DNA from: Sphaerisporangium viridialbum
GTDB taxonomy: Bacteria > Actinomycetota > Actinomycetes > Streptosporangiales > Streptosporangiaceae
Reading direction: 5' to 3'
Assembly: GCF_049674955.1 (NCBI RefSeq)
Contig: NZ_CP187232.1
Location: forward strand, 7,192,001 to 7,256,000
Length of the DNA: 64,000 bases
The translations under genes were made by a program, and so were the position numbers. How positions within the stretch are numbered: position 1 is the stretch's first letter; the number at the start of each line of letters is the position of its first letter. The notes beneath the pieces were generated by a model. That model was not told where the DNA came from. It did not search any database and worked only from the letters and a program-made list of their open reading frames with translations. Positions 34,701 to 42,787 of the stretch are shown in pieces.

Positions 34701-35309
34701 GCCGACGAGAAGAACAACGTGTACGAGAACCTGACGGCGATCCTCCCCTGGCGTGCGGCCGGTGTGGCGGTCTACGGCGGGTACGCGAACACCTTCAGGA
34801 ACATCTACATCGCCGACACGCTGACCTACTCGGGCATCACGATCAGCTCGCTGGACTTCGGCTACCCGATGAACGGCTTCGGCGCCTCCCCGCCCACCAC
34901 GTTCGACAACATCTCGATCGTGCGTGCGGGTGGTCACTTCTGGGGGTCGCAGACCTTCCCCGGAATCTGGATCTTCTCCGCCTCCAAGGTCTTCCAGGGC
35001 ATCCGCGTGAACAACGTGGACATCGTGGACCCGACCTACAGCGGCATCATGTTCCAGACGAACTACGTCGGCGGCCAGCCGCAGTTCCCGGTCAAGGACA
35101 CCATCTTCACCAACGTCTCGATCACGGGCGCCAAGAAGAGCGGTGACGCGTTCGACGCCAAGTCCGGGTTCGGCATCTGGGTGAACGAACTGCCGGAGCC
35201 GGGCCAGGGCCCGGCGGTCGGCACGGCCACCTTCAACAACCTCGTCCTCAGCAACAACGCCGTGGACATCAAGAACACGACGTCGACCTTCACCATCGTC
35301 CGCAACTAG
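31728..35309 (+). CDS. secreted GH87 alpha-1,3-glucanase (mutanase) with carbohydrate-binding modules
   Basis: 1193-residue secreted enzyme. Signal peptide ~1-32, discoidin/CBM32-type domain (~33-173; NPYTANNANDGNQATYWES), FN3 (~178-262), second discoidin-type domain (~266-410), two CARDB-like adhesion domains (~415-640; TVKNIGTAASGATNV, VAIKNQGTVASAGGA), a CBM6/35-like domain (~655-800; YEAEDGVIGGGA) and a C-terminal right-handed beta-helix of GH87. The helix carries Asp955 in FADGINM and the pair Asp978/Asp979 in TTGDDSFALFS, an arrangement seen in GH87 mutanases. It should degrade alpha-1,3-glucan of fungal walls or dental-type glucans. An AglR/MalR-like palindrome lies upstream. Confidence 0.9.
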   Translation: MKMKYPALRLVAGLVATSLLVLAGPVLPASAAGPNLASGKVVSASSSNNPYTANNANDGNQATYWESNNNAFPQWLQVDLGSAVSVNQVILKLPTANWGARTETLAVQGSTNGTSFSDLSASAGRVFDPSANNTVTINFTAASARYVRLNITGNTGWPAGQISEFEVYGPVSGGDITPPTAPTNLAYTQPGSGQIKLTWGASTDDVGVTGYDIYANNNLRGSVAGNVLTYTDSQPDTATVSYFVRAKDASGKESANSNTVTRNGSGTGGSNLAVGKPITASGSVFTFVPTNANDNNVGTYWEGNGGAYPNTLTVQLGANADVNSVVVKLNPDSSWGTRTQTIQVLGREQSATTFSNLSSATVYTFNPASGNSVSIPVSGRVADVQLKYTSNSGAPAGQAAEFQVIGTAAPNPDLTITGMSSAPAAPIETDAITLSATVKNIGTAASGATNVNFYLGTTKVGTAAVGALAAGATSTVSANIGARDAGTYPLSAKVDEDNSVVEQDETNNSYTSPSSLVVKPVDTSDLVPGTSWSPSNPAAGNNVTFSVAIKNQGTVASAGGAHAITLTVANDAGTVVKTLTGSYTGVIAPGATTSPVNLGTWTAANGKYTVKTVIANDANELPVKQGNNTVTQPFFVGRGANMPYDSYEAEDGVIGGGAAVVGPNRDIGDLAGEASGRKAVTLNSNGAYVEFTTKASTNTLVTRFSIPDAAGGGGINSTLNIYVNGTFLKPINLTSKYAWQYGNETQPSNSPGAGPRHIYDEANVMLGTTVPAGSKIRLQKDAANTSNYAIDFINTEQVSVIPNPDPAKYAVPTGFAHQDVQNALDKARQDTNLVGVYLPPGDYQTAGKFQVYGKGIKVVGAGPWYTRFFAPTTQDNTDVGFRADSTANGSTFSGFSYFGNYTSRIDGPGKVFDFSNVANMVIDNIWVEHMVCMYWGANTDFITIKNSRIRDTFADGINMTNGSTDNLVSNNEARTTGDDSFALFSAIDAGGADEKNNVYENLTAILPWRAAGVAVYGGYANTFRNIYIADTLTYSGITISSLDFGYPMNGFGASPPTTFDNISIVRAGGHFWGSQTFPGIWIFSASKVFQGIRVNNVDIVDPTYSGIMFQTNYVGGQPQFPVKDTIFTNVSITGAKKSGDAFDAKSGFGIWVNELPEPGQGPAVGTATFNNLVLSNNAVDIKNTTSTFTIVRN

Positions 35310-35324
35310 CGGAAACCGGTTCAC

Positions 35325-35356
35325 CGGCTTCCGGGGGCGCGAGTCCCCGGAAGCCG
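35325..35356 (+). terminator. first terminator after GH87
   Basis: 12-bp perfect stem CGGCTTCCGGGG (35325-35336, 35345-35356) with an 8-base loop, 15 bp past the stop codon. Confidence 0.75.
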
Positions 35357-35369
35357 CCCCGCAGACGAA

Positions 35370-35399
35370 GTGCCGCCGGAGACCACTCTCCGGCGGCAC
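35370..35399 (+). terminator. second terminator after GH87
   Basis: 13-bp perfect stem GTGCCGCCGGAGA (35370-35382, 35387-35399) with a CCAC loop, directly after the first hairpin, making a tandem terminator. Confidence 0.8.
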
Positions 35400-35599
35400 T
35401 TCCGCGTTCCGGATACGGCATGCTGTGGGGTCTTCCTCCTATAGCCCACCCGTCACCCAATTGACGGCGGCACCGAGTGCCGCCCACCCAAGGACGTGTC
35501 CTACCCCCGATGGCGGGAACACGGGTGGCCGAACCGCCGAACTGATCGGCGCGGGCCACGGAGCCACGGCCCGGCAGGCCGCGGCGTCGGGTGGGCAGC

Positions 35600-35797
35600 G
35601 GGGCCCGGTGTCTCGCACTCTTCACCGGGACGCAGGAATTCGTGGCAGGCCAGGTAGCCCTTCGCGAGCGGCCCGGCTTCTCACTCACCCCCAGAACGCA
35701 AGAATTCAAAACGAACCAAGCCCTCTCAAGAGCGGCCCGATGTCCCTCGCTCACCCTCGGGGCGCAGGGATTCGAGGCGGACCAGGTCGTTTTCTGA
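35600..35797. repeat. three imperfect 66-bp tandem repeats
   Basis: The core CGCAGGAATTC (35631), CGCAAGAATTC (35697) and CGCAGGGATTC (35763) recurs at exactly 66-bp spacing, with similar flanks (AGCGGCCCG... and ...GCAGGCCAGG, CGAACCAAG, CGGACCAGG). In one forward frame (35591-35797) the repeats would encode three 22-residue units of the form TGTQEFVAGQVAL, PRTQEFKTNQALS and GAQGFEADQVVF. Coding status is unknown; the rest of 35400-35968 shows no gene. Confidence 0.6.
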
Positions 35798-35968
35798 GAG
35801 GCGTAGGGCGGCGACGTTCTGGGTCAGGCGTCACCACCGTGCTCGGCGGCGGGCCTCGGGAGTCCCGGCGAGACCTGGGGGACCGCCGAGACCTGGGGAG
35901 GCCACTTCGTTCCGAGCCGGTTTGCGGCGCCCGAAAAGGGAGGGAACCAGCGAGAATTGATCTCTGTG

Positions 35969-36937
35969 ATGCGCCTCCACTTCACCCCTGCCGACCTGCG
36001 TCAGATCACGCTGGCCCCGGGCCCCGTCCCGCTGTGGGAGATCGTCGTGAGCGTGCACCGGTTGCGGCTGCCGGCGACCGTCGGGCCCCGGCACAGGTTC
36101 GGCCTGAACGGCTGGGAGCGCGAGGTGAGCCGCGGTCTGCGGGCGCGGGCGGGCGTGCTCCTCGACCTGATCCCCCCGCATGACTACCTGCCCGACTTCC
36201 TGCTCCAGCCGTCCACAGGCGACCTCGCCGAGGGCATCGAACTCGCCACGCGGGCGCCCATCGCGCAGATCTCCGCCGACCTGAGTACGCTCGCCGCCCA
36301 CCGAGAAGCCGGCCGCTGGTCCTTCGAGCTCGCCTCAGACGCCCCCCGCGCGCGGCAGACCCTCGCGAGGGACCTGCGCAGGTACTTCGACTCGTCGGTG
36401 GCGTCGCGGTGGCCGCGGATCCAGGCCGACGGCCTCGCCGACCGCGCGCTGCGCGCCGAGACCCTACTCAGAGGCGGGGTCGACGCGCTCCTCGCCACCC
36501 TCGACCCCCAGTGGCACTGGCAGCCGCCGGTGCTGCGCATCCCGTTCCCCGGCGCGTGGGACGTCGATCTGGGCGGGCGCGGGCTGGTGCTGGTGCCGTC
36601 GTACTTCATTCTCGGGCCCCTGCTGATGGAACAGCCGGACGGGCCGACCGTCCTCGCGTATCCGATCTACCGAGGCGAGCAGCCGGTCTCGGCGGCCGAC
36701 ACCCTCGGGCCCCTGCTCGGCCGTACGCGGGCCGCCGTCCTCGCCGCGCTTCGCGACCCGGCCACCACCACGTCCGTGGCCGAACGGGTCGGCGTCTCCC
36801 TCGCCTCGGCCAGCCAGCACGCCGCCGTGCTGCGCAACGCCGGGCTCGTCTCGACCGTCCGGATGGGCGGCGCCGTCCTGCACACGCTGACACCGCTGGG
36901 GTCGACCCTGCTGCGCAGCGATTCGCTCACCACCTGA
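35969..36937 (+). CDS. ArsR-like winged-helix regulator with DUF5937-type N-terminal domain
   Basis: 322-residue regulator. The N-terminal ~200 residues (LHFTPADLRQITLAPGPVPLWEIVVSVHRL...) are the actinobacterial DUF5937-type domain; the C-terminal winged helix reads TSVAERVGVSLASASQHAAVLRNAGLVSTVRMGGAVLHTLTPLG (residues ~265-308). Proteins of this kind usually regulate a nearby efflux transporter; none is adjacent, and the next gene encodes a small secreted protein. The ATG at 35969 was picked to match the usual M-x-x-x-F-T start; a TTG four codons upstream is possible. Ribosome site is poor. Confidence 0.85.
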   Translation: MRLHFTPADLRQITLAPGPVPLWEIVVSVHRLRLPATVGPRHRFGLNGWEREVSRGLRARAGVLLDLIPPHDYLPDFLLQPSTGDLAEGIELATRAPIAQISADLSTLAAHREAGRWSFELASDAPRARQTLARDLRRYFDSSVASRWPRIQADGLADRALRAETLLRGGVDALLATLDPQWHWQPPVLRIPFPGAWDVDLGGRGLVLVPSYFILGPLLMEQPDGPTVLAYPIYRGEQPVSAADTLGPLLGRTRAAVLAALRDPATTTSVAERVGVSLASASQHAAVLRNAGLVSTVRMGGAVLHTLTPLGSTLLRSDSLTT

Positions 36938-37110
36938 GAAACACGCCTCTCGCCCCCGGGAACGGCGTCGAACAGGCCCTTTCGGGCAGGACCGAAAGGC
37001 ATTGTGACCGCGATTCCCGGATCTTATCGTCATTCCTGAAGCCACCGGCCCTGATTCAGCCGGAAATCACGAATAACGGCCGCAGGAAAGACGAAAGGCG
37101 TTATCAACAC

Positions 37111-37536
37111 ATGTTCGGCACGAATTCCCTCGCAACCAAGGTCCGCAACAGGTCAATGGCCGTGCTCTTCGCCACGACGGTGGCCGGCACGTTCTCGTTC
37201 GCGACCGCGGCACACGCGGCTCCTTCGTCGGCTCTGCGGGATCCGGGGTGCACTTTCTCCACCTCGACGACCGCCGTCAGCCAGTCCGACCTCACTGGAA
37301 TGCTGCTCGGGGTGAGAGTCAAACTGCTCGAGAACGGTTGCGGCTCCACCATCCGCGCATACGTCCATTGCAACGGCTTCCCGTACGGGACCTATTACAG
37401 GTACGGGGCGTCGATCTCCTCGAAGGGGGCCACCACCACCGCTCTGTGCAGCGCCGGCGACCCTCGCTACGGCAAGTCCGGGTACGAGATCAAGTCCGGA
37501 AGCACCTGGACCAAGGTGCCGACCTTCACCGCCTGA
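37111..37536 (+). CDS. small secreted protein, unknown function
   Basis: 141-residue protein with a Sec signal peptide (hydrophobic ~15-32, cleavage near HAA). The mature ~105 residues hold four cysteines (DPGCTF, ENGCGS, VHCNGF, ALCSAG), enough for two disulphides, and many Tyr, Gly and Ser, as in small secreted actinobacterial proteins. No family is recognised. It follows the winged-helix gene by 173 bp. AAAGG lies ~11 bases before the ATG. Confidence 0.7.
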   Translation: MFGTNSLATKVRNRSMAVLFATTVAGTFSFATAAHAAPSSALRDPGCTFSTSTTAVSQSDLTGMLLGVRVKLLENGCGSTIRAYVHCNGFPYGTYYRYGASISSKGATTTALCSAGDPRYGKSGYEIKSGSTWTKVPTFTA

Positions 37537-37641
37537 CCTGGCATGACTTCCCCCGGTAGGCGTGACCGGGTAACCGGGGCACCGGGTCACGCCGCCGCCC
37601 CCACCGCCGGCGACCCGGCCGGCGGTGGGACCATGCTGGGC

Positions 37642-38049
37642 ATGAAAGACGTCGAGTTCAGCACTCCACCGACATTGCCCCCGACCAACGGGTACAGCCA
37701 CGTCGCCAGCGTCCCTCCGGGCAGCCGGCTCGTATGGACCTCCGGCCAGGTCCCGATCGCCGCGGACGGCGCCGTCGCGGCCGAGGGCGACTGGGAGGCC
37801 CAGACGCGCCTGGTCATGGAGAACGTCGGCGCCGCGCTGGAAGCCGGCGGCGCCACCTGGGACGACGTGTTCAAGCTCACGATCTTCGTGGTGGACACCT
37901 CCGCCCTGGCCACCGTCCGGGCCGTACGCGACGAGTTCCTCAACCTCGAACGGCCGCCGACCAGCTCGCTCGTGCAGGTCGCGGGCCTGTTCAGACCCGG
38001 CATCCTCATCGAGATCGAGGCCGTGGCCGCCGTACCGGCCGCTGACTAG
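37642..38049 (+). CDS. RidA family enamine/imine deaminase
   Basis: 135-residue RidA/YjgF/YER057c-family protein. Motifs: VWTSGQVPIAADG, GDWEAQTRLVMENVGAALEAGGATWDDVFKLTIFV and FLNLERPPTSSLVQVAGLFRPGILIEIEAVAAVP (the RP-x-S-S and EIEAVA regions with the signature Arg). RidA proteins hydrolyse reactive enamines/imines formed by PLP enzymes and work as trimers in the cytoplasm. The ATG at 37642 was chosen over the ATG at 37633 for ribosome-site distance. It is convergent with the NTF2-like gene. Confidence 0.9.
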   Translation: MKDVEFSTPPTLPPTNGYSHVASVPPGSRLVWTSGQVPIAADGAVAAEGDWEAQTRLVMENVGAALEAGGATWDDVFKLTIFVVDTSALATVRAVRDEFLNLERPPTSSLVQVAGLFRPGILIEIEAVAAVPAAD

Positions 38050-38083
38050 CAGCGGGGGTGCCAGTGCCCCGATGAGGGAGAGT

Positions 38084-38443
38084 TCAGTCGCGGATCTCGG
38101 GCCGGTCGATGACCCTCAGCCACGTGCCGTCGGGCTGGCGGCGCACGACCTGCACCCTGCCGCCCGTGCCGTCGGACGGTCGTGTCGAGGTGAGCGCCAG
38201 GTCGCCGTTGCGCAGCGTGGGCAGCGCCTCCTCCAGCTTGAACTCGGGGGCCTGCGCGATCAGCCGCTCGCACACCTCGCGGATCGCCTCGCGGCCGGCC
38301 GTCACCTGCCCTGGCGGGAACCCCAGTACGGCGTCGGGCTCGTACAGCGCCGCCAGCCCTTCGGCGTCGCCGGCGTTCGCCCGCTCCACGAAGAGCCGCG
38401 CCAGGTCCTCGGGCTCCCTCGCCCCTGCACGTCCATCGGTCAT
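38084..38443 (-). CDS. NTF2-like (SnoaL/DUF4440) protein
   Basis: 119-residue cone-shaped NTF2-like fold: DLARLFVERANAGDAEGLAALYEPDAVLGFPPGQVTAGREAIREV is the usual N-terminal helix plus loop, and DLALTSTRPS...VQVVRRQPDGTWLRVIDRPEIRD gives the sheet and final Trp. Such proteins act as isomerases, dehydratases or ligand-binding proteins; nothing here points to a substrate. It is divergent from the LysR gene, 122 bp apart, and is its probable target. Confidence 0.85.
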   Translation of the reverse strand: MTDGRAGAREPEDLARLFVERANAGDAEGLAALYEPDAVLGFPPGQVTAGREAIREVCERLIAQAPEFKLEEALPTLRNGDLALTSTRPSDGTGGRVQVVRRQPDGTWLRVIDRPEIRD

Positions 38444-38565
38444 CGTCGATTCTCCTTATATGAGATCCGGGCCGTGATCTCCCGGCCCGGCGTCGTGTCC
38501 ATCGTCGCGCCGGCACCGGTCAGAAGTCCAAGAGCTGGATTCACTGATCGCTATAATCAGGCGTT

Positions 38566-39471
38566 ATGGAGCTGCGGCAGCTTGAGTACTTCGTGGCGGT
38601 GGTGGAGGAGGCGAGCTTCACCAAGGCGGCGGCCAGGGTGCACGTCGCCCAGCCCGGCGTGAGCGCCCAGATCCGCCGGTTGGAGCGTGAGCTCGGCGAG
38701 GAGCTGCTCGACCGCTCGGGGCGCACGGTGCGCCTCACGGCGGCGGGCGCGGCCGTGCTCCCGTACGCCCGGGCCGCGCTCGGGGCGGTGGCCGGCGCAC
38801 GGCTGGCCGTCGACGAGCTCACCGGGCTGATGCGCGGGCACGTCGCCATGGGCATGGTGATCTCGTGCTCGTCCGTGGACGTGCCGGCTCTGCTGGCGGA
38901 GTTCCACGAGGACCATCCCGGGGTCGAGATCACCCTCTCCGAGGCCGACTCCGACCACCTGATCGAGGCCCTGCACTCCGGGGATCTCGACCTGGCACTG
39001 GTGGGTCTCGGGGTCGACCGGCCCCCGGGCATCGAGATCCAGGCCTTCGTGGACGAGCGGTTCGTCGTGGTGGTGGCTCCCGGCGACGCGCTGGCCGGGC
39101 GGGAGGCCGTGCCCCTCGACGCCCTGCGGGAGCGGTCGCTCATCAGCCTGCCCCGGGGCACGGGCCTGCGATCCATCGTCGACGACGCCTGCGCCTCGGC
39201 GGGCTTCCGGCCGCGCGTCGCCTTCGAGGCCAGCGACCCGCGCATGCTCGCCCAGCTCGCCGGGCGGGGCCTCGGCGTCGCCATCGTCCCCGAGTCCCTC
39301 CCCGCCTCCTACGACGGGGAGCTGCGCACCCTGACCCTCGTCCGTCCCAGCCTGCGCGGGCGCGTCGCCCTCGCGTGGCGGGCTGAGGGCCCGGCCGGCC
39401 CCGCGGCCCGCGCCCTGATCGCCCACGCCCGCAAGGTCCTGCCCGACCTACGGGCGGACGGCGAGCCGTGA
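38566..39471 (+). CDS. LysR-type transcriptional regulator
   Basis: 301-residue LTTR: N-terminal helix-turn-helix (MELRQLEYFVAVVEEASFTKAAARVHVAQPGVSAQIRRLERELGEELL, residues ~1-48) and effector-binding domain from ~90 (GHVAMGMVISCSSVDVPALLAEF, LISLPRGTGLRSIVDDACASAG). The ligand is unknown. It is divergent from the NTF2-like gene, the standard LTTR arrangement, with the operator expected in the 122-bp gap. A strong terminator follows. Confidence 0.93.
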   Translation: MELRQLEYFVAVVEEASFTKAAARVHVAQPGVSAQIRRLERELGEELLDRSGRTVRLTAAGAAVLPYARAALGAVAGARLAVDELTGLMRGHVAMGMVISCSSVDVPALLAEFHEDHPGVEITLSEADSDHLIEALHSGDLDLALVGLGVDRPPGIEIQAFVDERFVVVVAPGDALAGREAVPLDALRERSLISLPRGTGLRSIVDDACASAGFRPRVAFEASDPRMLAQLAGRGLGVAIVPESLPASYDGELRTLTLVRPSLRGRVALAWRAEGPAGPAARALIAHARKVLPDLRADGEP

Positions 39472-39478
39472 ACGGGCG

Positions 39479-39515
39479 CCGCCCCGGCGAGGAGGCCGTC
39501 TCCTCGCCGGGGCGG
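39479..39515. terminator. bidirectional terminator between LysR and GH3 genes
   Basis: Perfect 16-bp stem (39479-39494, 39500-39515; CCGCCCCGGCGAGGAG) with a 5-base loop GCCGT, between two convergent genes. Confidence 0.85.
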
Positions 39516-39524
39516 TCATAGGGG

Positions 39525-42182
39525 CTAGGTGAGGTCGGAGCACTTAAGGGCGTCGGGATCCTTGGCGGCGTTCGGAGCCCAGCGGACGTTGGCGAAGGAG
39601 GCGGAGAAGGCGCCTTCGGTGTAGACGAGGAACGGCGTGTTGACGTTCTCGAAGTCCAGGTTCGAGGCGAAGCAGGACACCGGGATCTTGACGGTGGCCT
39701 TGCTCCCGGCCGGTAGGTTCTGGAACAGCGAGGTCGCCACCACCTCCGCGAAGCACGGGTACACGCAGTGCGCGCTGATCACCGTCCTGGCCGCCGGGGG
39801 CTGGTGGACGATCGTGTCGAAGACCAGCGCGGCGTCGGCGTTGAGGTAGCCGCGCAGGTCGCTGCCGCCCGCCGGGTCCTGCATGTAGATCTGCGCGGGC
39901 CCGCCGTTCCAGGTCGCCTTGAGGCCGTCCGCCTGCACGTTGACGTCCGAGGGCACGACGCTGATCTCGGCGTGCGCGGCGGTGCCGTCGACGCCGATCT
40001 CGGTGCCGCCCCAGTTCTCGGGGGAGCCGATGAAGCTCTTGTACGGCGCGACGTCCGTGCGGTTGAAGAGCTCCAGATCCTCGGTGGCGGTGCCGCCGCC
40101 GCCCGTCGAGCCGCAGGCCGTGTCCTGCGAGGTCTCGTCCAGCGTGCCGACCGATCCGGTCTGGCCGTAGCGCAGGCCGTAGCCGAGCGGGAACAGCGGG
40201 TCGTAGCCCTCGCCGCCGGGGTTGAGCGGAGTCTGGCACGCGCTCTTCGGCCAGGAGTACGACAGCTTGCCGGTGTACCCCTCGCTCCAGCGGGAGGTCC
40301 GCACGAGCTGGTCGGCGACGCCGCCGCCCTCCGTGCCTGGCAGCCACGCCACGACGAACGCGTCCGAGCGGTTGAGCTCCTTGTTGACGTAGAGCGGGCG
40401 GCCGGTGACGTACACGGTGACCACGGGCGCGCCCTTGCCGCGCACCTTGTCCAGTACCGCGAGGTCGGCGGGGTAGAGCTTGGCCGCCTCCAGCGTGCGG
40501 CGTCCGAGGTCGCCGACCCCCTCGGCGTACGGCGTCTCGCCGATGACGGCGATGACCGCGTCGTACGCGGCGGGGTCGACGCCGTCGGCGGTCTCGCTGA
40601 AGGTGACGTTGGAGGCGCCGAGCGCCTCGCGCAGCCCGCCGAGAATCGTCGTGCCGTTGGGGAAGTCGGCGTTGGTGTTGCCGGTGCCCTGCCAGGTGAG
40701 GGTCCACCCGCCGGTCTGGTTCTGCATGCTGTCCGCGCTCTTGCCGACCACGAGCACCTTGGAGCGCGGGGCCAGCGGCAGCACCCTGCCGTTGTTCTTG
40801 AGGAGCACCTGCGACTCGCGCACGGCCTTGCGGGCGAGCTCCCTGGCCTGGAGCGCGCCGGCCGATCCGGCCTTTTGACGGGCGGACGGCTTGCGCGCGT
40901 CGAACACCCCGGCGCGCAGCTTCACCCGCAGGATGCGCGTCACCGCGTCGTCGACGCGCGCCATCGGGATCTCGCCTGCCTGCACCTGCGCGATGGTGTT
41001 GGCGATGAACGCCTTCCAGTCGTTCGGCACCATCACGACGTCGATGCCCGCGTTGATCGCCCGCGCGCAGCTGGAGTTCGTGCATCCGGCGACCTGCCCG
41101 ATGCCGTTCCAGTCGGAGACCACGACGCCGTCGAAGCCCATCTTCTGCTTGAGGATGTCGGTGAGCGCGCGCTTGCTGCCGTGCATCTTGCCCTCGTTGA
41201 TGCCGAGGTCGGCGTTCGTCCAGCTGTTGAACGACGCCATCACGGTCTGGGCGCCGGCCGCGAGCGCGCCGTAGTAGCCCTGGCCGTGGATGTTGATCAT
41301 CTCGGCCTCGGAGGAGGGGTTGACCCCCTGGTCGGTGCCCTTGAGGGTGCCGCCGTCACCGATGAAGTGCTTGGCGGTCGCGATGACGCCCTTGTCGCCG
41401 ATGCCCCGCGAGTTCCCGCCCTGCAGGCCCCTGACGGCCTCGTACCCGTAGGCCCGGGTGATGCGGGGGTCCTCGGAGAAGCCCTCGTACGTGCGGCCCC
41501 ACCGGTCGTCGCGCACGACGGCGAGCGTGGGCGCGAAGGCCCAGTCCTGGCCGGTGGCGTGGATCTGGGTGGCGGTCGCGGCCCCGATGTCACGGACGAG
41601 GCAGGGGTCGTGGGCGGCGCCGAGGCCGATGTTGTGCGGGAAGAGCGTCGCGCCGTAGACGTTGTTGTTGCCGTGGACCGCGTCGATGCCCCAGATGACC
41701 GGGATCTTCGTGCGCGTGCCCACGGACGCCTGCCAGTAGGCGTCGGCGAGGTCGAGCCAGGCCTTCGGCGTGGCGTGCTTGTCGCCGCCGGGCCAGGAGC
41801 CGCCGCCGTTGAGCACCGAGCCGATGCCGTACTGGGCGACCTCGGCCGGGGTGACGGCGGAGATCTCCGGCTGGGTCATCTGCCCGATCTTCTCGGCCAG
41901 CGTCATGCCGGAGAGGATCTTCGCCACCCGCTTCTCGTCGGCGGGGTTCTGCTTGATCTCGCTCTTGACCTTCGGCCAGTCGTTGAGCGTGGGCAGGGTC
42001 TTCTCGATGCGGGCGCAGCCGTGGTCCGTGGCGGGCTTCCCGATCACCGGCTGCCCGCCGCCCTTCGCGGTGTCGGCGCCCGCGCTCGGGATGCCGGTGG
42101 TGCCCGTGGCCAGGATCGCCAGGCCGGCCATCACCGCCAGCGCGGCGCGGCGAGGCCCTGGTCGGACAGGGGGTGTGGTCAT
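39525..42182 (-). CDS. secreted GH3 beta-glucosidase with C-terminal beta-sandwich domain
   Basis: 885-residue secreted glycoside hydrolase family 3 enzyme. Signal peptide ~1-36; TIM-barrel domain with WGIDAVHGNNNV (~170-181), KHFIGDGGT and the nucleophile Asp357 in VVVSDWNGIG; C-terminal alpha/beta domain with ESQVLLKNNGRVLPL and VVGKSADSM; and a last ~170 residues similar to the Exop_C galactose-binding-like domain of marine beta-glucosidases. It should release glucose from cello-oligosaccharides or other beta-glucans outside the cell. A GAGCGCTC palindrome in the promoter region suggests CebR-like control. Convergent with the LysR gene. Confidence 0.93.
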   Translation of the reverse strand: MTTPPVRPGPRRAALAVMAGLAILATGTTGIPSAGADTAKGGGQPVIGKPATDHGCARIEKTLPTLNDWPKVKSEIKQNPADEKRVAKILSGMTLAEKIGQMTQPEISAVTPAEVAQYGIGSVLNGGGSWPGGDKHATPKAWLDLADAYWQASVGTRTKIPVIWGIDAVHGNNNVYGATLFPHNIGLGAAHDPCLVRDIGAATATQIHATGQDWAFAPTLAVVRDDRWGRTYEGFSEDPRITRAYGYEAVRGLQGGNSRGIGDKGVIATAKHFIGDGGTLKGTDQGVNPSSEAEMINIHGQGYYGALAAGAQTVMASFNSWTNADLGINEGKMHGSKRALTDILKQKMGFDGVVVSDWNGIGQVAGCTNSSCARAINAGIDVVMVPNDWKAFIANTIAQVQAGEIPMARVDDAVTRILRVKLRAGVFDARKPSARQKAGSAGALQARELARKAVRESQVLLKNNGRVLPLAPRSKVLVVGKSADSMQNQTGGWTLTWQGTGNTNADFPNGTTILGGLREALGASNVTFSETADGVDPAAYDAVIAVIGETPYAEGVGDLGRRTLEAAKLYPADLAVLDKVRGKGAPVVTVYVTGRPLYVNKELNRSDAFVVAWLPGTEGGGVADQLVRTSRWSEGYTGKLSYSWPKSACQTPLNPGGEGYDPLFPLGYGLRYGQTGSVGTLDETSQDTACGSTGGGGTATEDLELFNRTDVAPYKSFIGSPENWGGTEIGVDGTAAHAEISVVPSDVNVQADGLKATWNGGPAQIYMQDPAGGSDLRGYLNADAALVFDTIVHQPPAARTVISAHCVYPCFAEVVATSLFQNLPAGSKATVKIPVSCFASNLDFENVNTPFLVYTEGAFSASFANVRWAPNAAKDPDALKCSDLT

Positions 42183-42281
42183 GAGCGTCCGTTCTCGAGG
42201 CACGAGGGAGGGTCGCGCGGCCCCCCGCAGCCGCACTTCGCAGATCTTGACCCTGTGAGAGCCCTGAGTCAATACCTCAAT

Positions 42282-42291
42282 AGAGCGCTCT
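42282..42291. promoter_or_regulatory. CebR-like palindrome upstream of GH3
   Basis: AGAGCGCTCT shares the GAGCGCTC centre of the CebR operator but has degenerate outer bases. It lies ~100 bp upstream of the GH3 start, in the short gap before the PH-like gene. A weaker match than 5079-5092. Confidence 0.45.
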
Positions 42292-42306
42292 CCCGGATTG
42301 GCGGGC

Positions 42307-42732
42307 TCAGCCCGCCCTGAGCCGGAAGAGCTCGTCGGCCACGTCGATGCACGACGTTCCCAGCTCGTGGGAGGAGAACAGGTGCAGCGTCTCCGCGGTC
42401 TCGATCTCCAGCAGCTCCCACCGCAGGCCGTACCGGGCGTTCCGCGCCACCCGGATGTGCGCCACCTCCGACCAGAACACGCGCTCGCGGCGAGCGAGCC
42501 CGGTCACCACCATCACCCCGTCGGTGTCGGCGGCGAGCCGTACGGGGGCGATGAGGTCGCGGGCGGCGAACCCGCCGAACAGCACGGCGGCGGCCGAGCA
42601 GAGAAGCATGCCCCGCGTGTCACCGGAGACGACCGCCGCGACGACGCCGAACGCGACGGCCGCCGCCAACTTGGCGGCGGTGAACTCGCGCCGGACCCGC
42701 CACTGGCGCGCCCGCCGGGATATGCCCGTCAT
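42307..42732 (-). CDS. small membrane protein with PH-like domain
   Basis: 141-residue protein with two hydrophobic helices near the N-terminus (FTAAKLAAAVAFGVVAAVV and MLLCSAAAVLFGGF) and a C-terminal bacterial PH-like domain (APVRLAADTDGVMVVTGLARRERVFWSEVAHIRVARN). Such proteins are common in actinobacteria and of unknown role. Encoded on the minus strand between the GH3 gene and the transketolase-like gene; the 55-bp gap to the latter suggests cotranscription is possible. Confidence 0.78.
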   Translation of the reverse strand: MTGISRRARQWRVRREFTAAKLAAAVAFGVVAAVVSGDTRGMLLCSAAAVLFGGFAARDLIAPVRLAADTDGVMVVTGLARRERVFWSEVAHIRVARNARYGLRWELLEIETAETLHLFSSHELGTSCIDVADELFRLRAG

Positions 42733-42787
42733 ACCCGCACGCTATCGCTCACACGGCCCGTCGGCGCACCCGTCCTCAGTCCGGGCC

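Noticed and set aside
31749..35399. Minus-strand open frame of 1216 codons opposite GH87
   Set aside because: Shadow of the GH87 gene on the other strand; no family features and no ribosome site, while the forward frame has signal peptide and catalytic motifs.
35600..35797. CRISPR-like array
   Set aside because: Only three 66-bp units, all parts of the unit are similar between copies (no unique spacers), and no cas genes are near.
39768..42320. Forward open frame of 850 codons opposite GH3
   Set aside because: Shadow of the GH3 gene; no conserved residues, whereas the minus strand has the GH3 nucleophile motif.
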